Assembly: GCF_000224145.3 (NCBI RefSeq)
Contig: NW_004191385.1
Coordinates: forward strand, 1 to 64,000
Source: Ciona intestinalis
Taxonomy: Eukaryota > Chordata > Ascidiacea > Phlebobranchia > Cionidae
Direction: 5' to 3'
DNA length: 64,000 bases
Each line of letters opens with the position of its first letter. The first letter of the stretch is position 1. Below, one piece after another: positions 45,501 through 54,650 of the stretch. A program made the translations under genes and the position numbers. The notes beneath the pieces are model-generated. The model saw only the letters and a list, made by a program, of their open reading frames with translations, was not told the DNA's origin and did no database searches.

Positions 45501-47917
45501 TTGATTTAAGCTTATGTAATATTGGTGATCACTTGTGTTGCAGAACGCCAACGATTTATGCCAAGTTCAATGTAAAGACGTCACCTTCCAAACTGTGAAA
45601 GCGATTCCCGATTGTTCGGTTTGTACCGCTAATAGTGGTGTGACGTGTCCATCTGATTGTGCTGACGTCGATCCGTGAGTAAACATACCATGTTAGGTTA
45701 TAAGGGCGGAAAAGATGGGACACTTTCATTTTATTTTCTCGTCTCATTTGGTGGCAAACAAAGAACATTTTGAAGAATTATAAAACCGTATCCTCACGAC
45801 TCCCATAGACCGGTGTTAATTATTTAAAACATGACTGGGATATTTGGATATTATGTGTTAAAGGTGTCTCGTCTTTACGCTTCTTATTATATATGAATTA
45901 TTGATATCTATGGATGTTATATTAGGCTGTATGAAGTTATGATTATACCGGTGGTGAACATAGTGGGGAATATGAGTTCATAATACAATATCTCTACAGT
46001 TCTGTATTGACCCCAACTCCATGCTCCCAAGCTCAATCAACCGGTCAATGCAAGGTCTCTTACAATATCGTGTGGAAGAAATCACTTCGTAATTACCTGG
46101 TGTTGATCAAAGAATTCGACCAAGCTATTGGTGGGTTGTTGTGTTGATCGGTAGAAAAGTGTTTGTTTTGTTATTTTTAACAATTATGAGAGTCGTTTAA
46201 AGAATGGGGCGCCACTGTATCAAACACTAACACTAAAGTATTCATGTTTGTTGTGTGGCCATTACATATCTTTTGCGAGGTATACAGCCACGCATTGCAG
46301 TTCAACAACGTTTTTAATTTGACGTTGTTTTCAAGATATTTTACCCGTATAGTGTTCTAACGACTGTCGTTTTGCTGCTAACTTTATTTTCTTGATTAAT
46401 CAAATACTCGTTATCGTTTTCAACAATCTTAACCCAAATTTTGAAATCTTAACCCAAATTTAAAACATTCCTTCGTTTTATCTCAACTTCCCGTCTTTTC
46501 GTTTTGGTGCAAACTATTAACTTTCGCTACTCTGGTCAAGTTAAACAAACTAAAATCTTTCACCCTCAGATTGCCCGAAACCGATCAACCCGTTAGTTAT
46601 CGTCCTCCCCATCGTAGCCGGCATCGTCATCCTTGGCTTGATCGCCCTTGTAGCTTGGAAGGTTTACCAAACTTGGAGAGATAAGAGAGAATGGAAAGTT
46701 TTCGAGAACGAGATGAAGAAATCGAAGTGGACGAAGGTAATTATCTGACATAAAACACAATGAACCCCAGGTCACATACGTAGTAACTTGTAAGTGGGCA
46801 CGAAGTGTATGAAACTGCATTCATTTATATTATCAGTAAAACTGTAAAAGTAACACATTGCAATATACGTCATCATTTATAATTGAAGCAATTGACTGTG
46901 ATGTCATAATGTTCATTGCAAATTTAACCCCGCATGCTGCTGCAATAACTTATTAATCTCTGTCGAGCATACCAGCTACTGGTTACCCAACTAAAAACCT
47001 CCCCATGATTAGTAGCGCAACCAATCACCCCAACTTTGATTTACACATACTTTGCAATCAGGGACAAAACCCAATTTTTGAGGAAGCTTCGACGAGGTTC
47101 GAAAACCCAACCTTCCACGGAACGTAGACATCACGTAATGTTACGTCATCGTGATGCTACGTCATCATGACGTCATCAACATAATTATACCAACAATTAA
47201 ACTGTTGGGCCCATATATTGGGTTCATAGCGGAATATATTTCTATGGTACCCAACCCACACGACGGGTTGCAATTTGTAAATCTTTTCAACAGCTGCGGC
47301 CAACTTTTATAACCTCTAGGTGTCGCACCTAAGCGCTTGTGACGTCAGCATTTGTAACCATGACTTTTTATGACGTCGCGAGAGTGCTCAGTGCTGCTCC
47401 TAGTGGTATAACATTTTATTTTAATTTTGCCGCTGAATTGCAACTTTGATTATTTTAGATTTTTTGCAACGAATTTTATTTTTCGCAATAACCAACTGTC
47501 AATAAACTGTATATTTTGATTCCTACACGATTTCACTTTTTAACAACAAGGTTTATTAAAACATCGGTGCGCGTCATTATATGCTTACAATCGGCGACGT
47601 GGTCGAGAGGTGACAGCGCCAACTTCGTAACTAGGGATACCAGGTTCAAGGCTCCGTGCTGCTACAAGTGTGGCCGTATGTGTCTGTTGGTAGGACACTT
47701 AACCATTTCTCCAACACATTGGTAACTAATCACTACGCTAAAGCTAATTCCAGCCGATTTAATTTGTTAAAAAGTGTGCGCAGCAAGCATTGAATGTATT
47801 TGGCAAGTAAGGTCCCACGACCATGAACGTTTCATTTCGTTGCAGGACATTAACCCGGTGTTCCAAAAACCTAAGACTCGGTTTGAGAATCCAGCGTACG
47901 GTGGGGATGAACAATAA
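39509..47917 (+). CDS. integrin beta subunit with alternative last exons
   Basis: Exons: 39509-39587, 39641-39767, 40136-40287, 40598-40767, 41073-41134, 41383-41566, 41961-42092, 42221-42370, 42622-42711, 43093-43236, 43457-43565, 43837-44032, 44286-44395, 44812-45008, 45215-45334, 45544-45674, 46000-46130, 46570-46736, then either 47062-47127 or 47846-47917; 838 or 840 residues. Order: signal peptide (about 1-22); PSI domain ([14 protein letters not shown]); betaI domain with MIDAS DLSNS near 144-148 (canonical DLSYS), specificity loop with [10 protein letters not shown] and SPEGGFDA; cysteine-rich I-EGF repeats ([24 protein letters not shown]); membrane-proximal beta-tail; transmembrane helix at about 768-795 ([20 protein letters not shown]); cytoplasmic [20 protein letters not shown]. 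Each last exon gives two NPxF/Y-type motifs. The protein pairs with an alpha subunit for matrix adhesion. Which beta orthologue it is cannot be told by eye. Confidence 0.95.
40835..40998. mobile_element. foldback MITE in integrin intron 4
   Basis: TTCTGGCGTTTATTTGCTAA at left is mirrored by TTGGCGAATAAACGCCAGAA at right; inward of these, CCGATGTTTCGACG is mirrored by CGTCGAAACATCGG. The result is ~33-bp inverted ends around ~95 bp. No coding capacity. Confidence 0.85.
41213..41340 (+). repeat. SINE, head joined to tail
   Basis: GGTTCGAGGCTCGACGCTGC (B-box) and CACTGTGGCGTATGTG run directly into GAGCACGAGGTGTATGAAAC of the tail, with the body deleted. In an integrin intron. Confidence 0.75.
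43595..43700 (-). repeat. SINE body fragment
   Basis: TTAGTGACCACTGGGTTGGA and GTGTCTTGCTCAAGGACACA match the reverse of the SINE body, in an integrin intron. Confidence 0.7.
44418..44520 (+). repeat. single SINE tail unit
   Basis: GTGGTAACTTGTAAGTGGGC, then a GAGGTGTATGAAAACAGAAC segment, in an integrin intron. Confidence 0.75.
45040..45198 (+). repeat. SINE body end plus one tail unit
   Basis: AAAATCAATCACCCACAAAG leads into the tail (CATGGTAACTCGTAAGCTAG ... TTATAACGACTGCTGTTACC) in an integrin intron. This copy shows how the body and tail normally join. Confidence 0.8.
45697..45892. mobile_element. Cimi-like MITE, diverged
   Basis: GGCGGAAAAGATGGGACACT at left and AAAGGTGTCTCGTCTTTACG at right, with CCGTATCCTCACGACTCCCA inside. 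Same family as 51612-51785. In an integrin intron. Confidence 0.75.
47583..47735 (+). repeat. SINE head and body
   Basis: GGCGACGTGGTCGAGAGGTG (A-box region), CCAGGTTCAAGGCTCCGTGC (B-box) and TAGGACACTTAACCATTTCT (body), between the two alternative last exons of the integrin gene. No tail. Confidence 0.75.
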
Positions 47918-48281
47918 TGAACACACTACTTCGTATTTAAACTGATTAAATATGTTGCTTGAATGGCGTTAATGTATCGAGTTTTGAATTATTAATGTAA
48001 ATATGCTAAAACGTGGCTTTGAGTGTATATTTTACTAACTATGACACCAAAACATACTTTGGTAATTAAAGCTACCAACATTAGTATTTCAGCAATTAAC
48101 TCTCTTGCTTGTTTGCTTTTACTATTTCTTCTCGGAAACACTGCATTTTGGCAACATTTCGCAGTGTTGCCAGAAAAAAATATAATTAGAAAAGAAGAAC
48201 CAACAACAAAGTTTAAGTTGTTTTGTTGAAATGGATTGTGAAATATCTCGGATTTGTAAAAATTAAAGAAGATATTTAGAA
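47918..48281. other. intergenic, integrin to rhomboid
   Basis: Short AT-rich spacer with no recognised gene. TTTAG immediately upstream of the rhomboid start (AAATGTCC) could be a trans-splice acceptor. Confidence 0.4.
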
Positions 48282-50571
48282 ATGTCCCATACGGATATTC
48301 AGCTTGAAGACCAAACGACCGAAGTCGATGCTTTTAATGTAACGGAGGAAGATGGCAGAAGTAAGTACCAGTGTTATAACATGGGTGTCGCTGTGGCGGG
48401 TGTATAGGCGCCTAAGTTTTGAAAAGTCAGGGGTTGCATGTATTTGATAGTTGTCACAATATGTCTGGAGGATGAAGTATGTTTTGGTTTTCGCGACATA
48501 TCATGGTTATGGAAGGGCAAATGTATAATGTACGAGGTACGAGTGTCTTACTACAATATGCCGCGTTGAAAATATTGGGTTTTCCCCACAATCGGTAAGA
48601 CTAAAATCTGCGCAAAATTATGGTAAAAAATATTCTCTCTGCCAAAAATAAACTTGTGGCAGCCATGTTGTTTCACATGGATATACTTGCTAGTTGTCAT
48701 CGTTATTTTACTAACATTATATTATAAGTTCCCGACAGTTGTTTCACCAAGTTGAACAAGAAGTTAGCGAACCTCATCTTAACAACAGACGAGCAGAAGT
48801 TGGTTTATTTGAAGGAGTATAATTGTAACCCACCCCCCCTGTTTATGTTGTGTGTTTCATTGGCTGAGGTATTGTTATATCTATGTTTGGTTGTATTATT
48901 TATGGAATTTGCAATTAAGTTGTCATAGTGAATTTGCCCAGATTTTATGACATCATTATCATAAATTATTGTTCCATCATAGATATCATATGCGTGCTTT
49001 AATAACAAAGTTGTTTTATAAAACAAGTGTTAAATAAAGTGGTGGCCTAATCTCTGCAAAATCCTCATAGTGGGCATGTGCACCATATAATGCAACTCCA
49101 TAAATGATAAACCTTACATAGTTACATATATGAGATTGAAACAACCATATGTTTACATCACAGTTGGTTGTGTTTATTTACTACGCGTTCCAAGCGGAAC
49201 AAAAACAATGGATAACGATATCTTCTGGTTTGACGAAATCCCCACTTATATACGACCCCATGCATCGGGAAGAAGTTTGGAGGTTTATATCGTACATGTT
49301 TTTACATGCGGGGTATGTTGTTTCTATGGTGTGTATATTATTTCTATGCATAATATATTGTTTCTATGTTTAGTATTGAACACATCCTGGGAAACGTCGT
49401 GCTTCAGTTGTTGTTTGGCTTACCACTCGAGATGGTTCATAAAAGTTATCGAGTGGCCATCGTTTATATATCGGGGGTGTTGGCGGGTAAGTTATGTTGC
49501 ATTAATTTGTGTCTGAATTGGTAAAGGCGTCGGTTGGAATACACCAAAATTAAGTTATATTGTGGAATGTTGATGTTTTCGCTGCTGTGGTATTAAACAT
49601 TTCATGCACTTTTTTTTAAAATATTGACTTTCTTATTTTTGCCGTCATCTCTATTTCATTTCTACACAATATATTGTTTCATCTTCTTGGGATAATTGTT
49701 CAATTCAACCAACCTTAATATTCAAGGTTCGCTTGCAAGTTCAATATTTGATCCGTTCGTTTACCTCGTTGGTGCCTCCGGTGGTGTTTATGCGTTACTT
49801 GGAGGTTACTTGTCCAACGTCATCACGGTAAGTTGTGGAATGGACTCAGAATTATCAAAAATTTAGTTTCCAAATTTTGTTTAATTAATCTTTAAAAAAT
49901 GGATCGCGTTGTGAATGAATGGATGTAACTTTCCTCGCATGGCGAGGCAACGACATTCGTTACAACACGGGTGTTCTGTTTCATACACCTCGTGCTTGAT
50001 AATAGTGCAGTATTCATATTCACCAATAATACTTATTGTAACAGAATTGGTCACGGCTTGCATTCAACGGGTTACATCTTCTGCTCGTTGTTATTATTGG
50101 TGAGTGAAGGTTACGTTTGTGCTCGTGAGATGGTTCTTGGTGAATTGTAAAAAGGGGAAACTTTTCTATTTGTTTAAACCAGAAATATGGGTTTAATATT
50201 CATTTGTCAAAAATAGCATCCCATTCGTATTTCTGACGCAATTGACTTCTTTTAACAACATCACTAAAGATTCTTTATAAACCGAACAAAGACAATATGT
50301 AAGATGTTGATTTCTCACAGTTGGTGTTGATCTTGGATTCTCGATTTACCGAAGAGTTGTCGTTGTTGAAGGGGGTTCCCCACCTGTGTCGCTGGTCGCG
50401 CACCTGGCGGGGGGGTTAGCGGGGGTAACTATCGGTTACGTATTCTTCAGTGATTATGATAAAAATATTTTGAAAGATGTTCGTTGTTGGGTTTGTTTCG
50501 CAGCATACATCTTATGTTGCGGGTTTGCTGTGTTTTTTAACTTGTTTTTAAGCCCAGCTGGAACAATTTAA
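48282..50571 (+). CDS. rhomboid-family intramembrane serine protease (RHBDL-like)
   Basis: Seven exons: 48282-48360, 48729-48868, 49164-49312, 49374-49486, 49727-49827, 50045-50099 and 50321-50571; phases match, giving 295 residues (human RHBDL2 is 303). A hydrophilic N-terminus is followed by seven likely membrane helices. The active-site motif GASGG has the nucleophile Ser178 and the later helix has VAHLAGGLAG with catalytic His240. The rhomboid marks EEVWRFISYMFLHAG and EHILGNVVLQLLFGLPLE come before them. Secretase-type rhomboids cleave single-pass membrane substrates such as EGF-family ligands in the plasma membrane or Golgi. The RHBDL1-3 group fits better than the mitochondrial PARL type. 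No EF-hands are seen. Substrate is not known. Confidence 0.93.
49910..50000 (-). repeat. SINE tail unit
   Basis: GGCGAGGCAACGACATTCGT, a GTGTTCTGTTTCATACACCT segment and TCGTGC, in a rhomboid intron. Confidence 0.7.
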
Positions 50572-50959
50572 TGTTTTATAGACTTTGCACTAGTTATGCG
50601 ATCATGCAGTTCTGTAATGTTTTGTATTTTTTACTTCAATTAATGCCAATTATGTTCCTGAAATAAAATACCTAGCTTTGTATTTAAGGTTATTGTATTA
50701 ACATTAGTTGTTCATCATGTGTGGGTAAGTTGGGGGCGCGGTTGGTAATTGCTTGGACAGGATTGTTGTGTTAGCTTGTGAATAATTTCCGATTACAGCA
50801 GACACCCCAGGAATAATTCAAACTTTCAGTTTAAATTAAGTGTCTATCTTTACTGTGTTTACATTTTTTTCCATGTATTGTCCGTTAAATAAGTTCCATA
50901 CATTGATACAACACCCAGTATGTATAAACAACATATATATTTAATGTTCTTTCTATGTT

Positions 50960-51984
50960 CTATTCCCCCTCCATCGGATCGCTGATTCCAAGATTTTCAA
51001 TCTCAGTATCTGACGTCACACTACGTAGTTGAAGCACCTTCGTTTCTTTACTGTCGATGAAACAAACATGTTTATGACGTCACAACCGTCGTAATCTCAA
51101 CTTACAAATTTTCAACCGATGAAGATCTTTTTACTTCTTCTTCGTCCTCTGACGTCATATCTACGTCATCATTTTGTTGCTGACGTCGAACAACGTCTTG
51201 TAGCAACCTGGTGTATATGACGTCATTGTGTGTAAACAATGGAAACAATAGCATATATTCGTAATAAACATAAATATTAACTTACAACACAGGTGGTCTG
51301 TTTCATACACCTTGTGTTCGTTTACGCTTATTGTTAAGTGTCGTGCCCAAGGACACATACGCCCACAATGGCAGCGACGAACACCCCCCCCCCCCTCACT
51401 TACGGGTCGATCCGGACATTCTTCCCCTTCTTCTTATTAACTATTTTAATTTCTTGAAACTCTTTGATCAAATTAACGCAAGCTGAACTTGTGTGGATTC
51501 GCCTTGAAGTGTCAGCTTTCTTAACAAAAGTTGCCTGAGGGTGCATAAGGTAAACGTTATGTTTGGCACCAGTGTATAAAGTATACTACATACCTAAACC
51601 AGTGTTATATATAGTAGAGTGGGGTAGGATGGGACAACTTTAATACATAACATTCAAATATCCTGATCGTGTTTTAAACAATTAACAACGGTCTATGGGA
51701 GTCGTGAGGATACATTTTATAATTCTTTGAATGTTCTTCGTTTACTATTAAATGAGACAACAAAGTTAAAAGTTTCCCGACATTAGTGTAATTGATGTAC
51801 CGTAAACAAGCGAACGTTATATTAGTGTAAAACACACTTCATGGTATTATTGGTATAGTACCGGTAAAGAACCCCTCCGTTGTAGTTCAGGTTCGATCAG
51901 CCTTCTACTGTCGAACCCCGCATGGCTTGCCCTCCTGCTGTTCCCGCTCTCCGGGTTGTTGAATATCGAACGAAACTTCTCCAT
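50960..51984 (-). CDS. unrecognised 148-residue acidic/basic phospho-type protein
   Basis: Minus-strand exons: 51994-51862 (ATG at 51984), 51534-51404, 51207-51106 and 51050-50960; GT-AG borders and phases agree and the stop is TAG. The N-terminal third is basic, with two PKA-like sites (RRAS, RRGS) in SRRASHAGFDSRRL and QRRGSLP. The middle has SACVNLIKEFQEIKIVNKKK, a probable helix. The C-terminal third is acidic (TSEDEEEV) and ends ENLGISDPMEGE. No signal peptide or membrane helix. I do not recognise the family. An acceptor 10 bases before the ATG implies a 5' UTR intron or trans-splicing. It is divergent from the p23 gene with about 450 bp between the start codons, and converges on the rhomboid gene. 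Confidence 0.6.
51285..51385 (-). repeat. SINE tail/body fragment
   Basis: GGTGGTCTGTTTCATACACC (tail) and AAGTGTCGTGCCCAAGGACA (body) in an intron of the 148-residue gene, with the parts between deleted. Confidence 0.65.
51612..51785. mobile_element. Cimi-like MITE, opposite orientation
   Basis: TATAGTAGAGTGGGGTAGGA at left, then ATCCTGATCGTGTTTTAAAC and GGTCTATGGGAGTCGTGAGG, the reverse complement of the interior at 45697-45892. The right end is weak. Confidence 0.8.
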
Positions 51985-52436
51985 TTTTCGGTTTCTGTGA
52001 AAAAAAAATAGTAAAAAAAAATTGACAATATTCCTGGTGTTCTGTTACGTCATAAGCGGTATATTTATGTAATTAACATTCAAATACCCTGGTGACGTAT
52101 CATAAATATATGACGTATTTAGAAGCAAGCGCCCTCGTTTATGACGTGTATTATACGTTCTCGTATTCGCGTGTTTGTCTGTTGTTTGTTACGTTTGTAA
52201 CCATATTGTGTTTGTTTTAAAAATATATTTTTGGTTTTTTATTTTTTTTTTAAATATCATTAATATAAATTTTTGCGACAGGTGTTTAATATATTTTTGG
52301 GGTCAAGTATAGTTATATTGTTTCTATGAATCGAACATGCCGCCCAGCGTCACGCTTCGTTGAAAAAATTTCCTCGAATTTTTATCGAAGCGATTTCATT
52401 ATCAAGGAACAAACAAGACGTAATATTTTGTTTAAA
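51985..52436. promoter_or_regulatory. likely shared promoter region of divergent genes
   Basis: About 450 bp between the 148-residue gene (-) and p23 (+), AT-rich, with several GACGT motifs. A bidirectional promoter is an inference from spacing only. Confidence 0.4.
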
Positions 52437-54650
52437 ATGACGGCTGATGTAAAATCAAACGGAGATGCCCAAAGGTTAGTAATGTTTAATTAGTTGGTTA
52501 CTTGTGGCTGTAGCAGCCGTGCTTTTATTTAACAATTTCACTCATTTAGTTTTGGGCCGTTGCGTGTTTTAAGGACTAATTTTGTCGCCAATTCTCCTCT
52601 CCAGTGTTTTCAAATAGAACGTTGCTGTGTTTAAAGCTATGTTAATATTACTGTTAGTGACTTTCTTATTCCATTATAAAGTGATTATTATTCGATTGTG
52701 TTTAATATTTTGAATGAAAAGTTGCTACGCATCTAACAGTGATTGTTTTTTTCATTATGATTTCTTGGACATATTATAATAAATGTAGGATTTATGATTT
52801 CCTAAGTTGCCGGAAAAACCTTATTTACAGCAAATCTAGTATTTATTTTTTTTACCATGAGAGCATTCTCGAAATAATATAAATAAAATCCCTAAAAATT
52901 CCACCAGCTGCATCATATTGTTGTTAAACACATATATATATACATTAGATATTAAAATAGAAACCCACATAAACCCGTATTACCCCCCAGCACCCGTCCT
53001 GCCCCAACAATGTGGGCCCAACGTCCACAGGTAGTTTACCTCACCTTCAAAGTAGATGGGTGCAAGAATCCCAAAGTTACTTTCAACAATAATAAGGTGG
53101 AGTTCAGTGGAGAAGACAGCACAAAGAAGATTGTTTATCAAAATAATTTGGAATTCTTTGAAGAAATTGATCCAGAGGTTCGTAGTAAGAAGATTTTTTA
53201 GATTTTGGTCGTGACGCGAAACAGGGAATTATAAAAAAGAATAAAGTTTAAGATTAAAAAATATTCAGAGTTGTTGAAGAATTTTTCCCTTCATATTATT
53301 TGCCGAACCCGACCCTTAACCACTTACCTAATCTGGAACACATGTTGTAATTAGTCCTGGATAAGGCTGTAGTTTTGTAAATGATCTCTATAAAAATAAC
53401 TAAACAATAATAATGTTTAAGTCTTCTTTAAATTTCTATATTTTGATAATTGAAATCTAAATTTCTTTTACCTGATGCCTTAACAGCAAAGTGTTTGGTC
53501 AACTAAAGGGATGGGAGTTGAATGCACGATCGCTAAGAAGTTGAACGAAACATGGCCAAGACTTACCAAGGAAAAGACGAAGGTGAGTGCAGCTCAGATT
53601 CGAATGTTTCTTTTGCGCAAAAAATTTCGAATTCTTCGGCGATTTATTGATAACTAATAAAGGTTTAATTGAGCAGTATTGATTACAAACGATCTGTGCG
53701 AGACTTTTCTCCTGCATTAGAATGTTTGCATAGATTATAGATTGTTATAAATAAAAAGTTTTCAAATGAAAAATCATTTTATGAATGGTTTGTGTTTCAG
53801 ATTCATTGGTTGAAAGTTGACTTTGGTAAGTGGAAAGACGAAGATGACACCGATGATGAGGAAGTTGGAGGAGGAGGGGGCGGGGGGGAACCCGACCTTT
53901 CACAGGTAGGGGGGGGGGGGGCACTTTTCTTTTGGGAAAAAATTGTTTTTTAAAACTTTTTGAAGAATCATAAGTATTACCAAATATGGTGATCGGCGCG
54001 ATATGTTTGTTGTTACCGTACATTGAATGCAACGTGTGGCAATGACATGATTGATCAATAATCACAATGGATTAACGCTGTATATGACATTAATAACATA
54101 ATGTGATGTTTTGAACTTTGTATTAACATATATTGCTACCAACAGATGATGGCGCAGATGGGAGGGGGAATCCCCGGCATGGGGGGAGGAATGCCGGATA
54201 TGGCGGACTTACCGGAGGTCGACAGCGATGATGAAGGTAATATAAGATGTTTATGTTGTGTGTTATAAGATCTTTGTGTTGTAAATAAGTTTAATAATTG
54301 ATATGATGGCAGTCGAGCAATGTGGTTTTGCTCTTACTTTCTAACAAGAGGATACTAGGTTCAAGGCTCGTCGCTGCTACAATTGTGGGTGTATGTTTTC
54401 TTGGGCAAGACATTTAATGTCAATTGCTTCAACCCACTGGGTTTTCACTAATGGTTTTTTTAAATTGGCAGCCTATTCGTAAAACAACCACTCACAAAGT
54501 TACATAGGTGGTAACTCGTGAGCGGGCACGAGGTGATGATGAAACAGAACAAGTTGTTCGGAACTTTTAATTAATCAACAAACTTCTTCTCGTGAATTAT
54601 TTTTTATTTCTATAGATATCCCTGAACTTGAAGAAACAGAAGAGGCTTAA
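52437..54650 (+). CDS. PTGES3: p23 co-chaperone (prostaglandin E synthase 3 family)
   Basis: Six exons: 52437-52474, 52991-53177, 53487-53582, 53801-53905, 54146-54236 and 54616-54650; 183 residues (human p23 160). It has a CS domain (about 22-125) with PQVVYLTFKVDGCKNPKVTF and the p23 signature WPRLTKEKTKIHWLKVDFGK followed by WKDEDDTDDEE. The acidic tail includes MADLPEVDSDDE and ends IPELEETEEA. p23 binds the ATP-bound Hsp90 dimer late in client maturation. Two Gly/Met-rich stretches (GGGGGGG and GGGIPGMGGGMPDM) lengthen the tail relative to vertebrates. Introns after the glycine codons contain poly-G runs, which could make this area slippery for sequencing. Start chosen as the first ATG of an open first exon. 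Confidence 0.93.
54305..54560 (+). repeat. composite SINE, nearly complete
   Basis: In the last p23 intron. tRNA-like head (GATGGCAGTCGAGCAATGTG, GGTTCAAGGCTCGTCGCTGC), body (CAAGACATTTAATGTCAATT, ACCACTCACAAAGTTACATA) and one tail unit (GTGGTAACTCGTGAGCGGGC) in order. This is the clearest full layout in the window. Confidence 0.85.
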
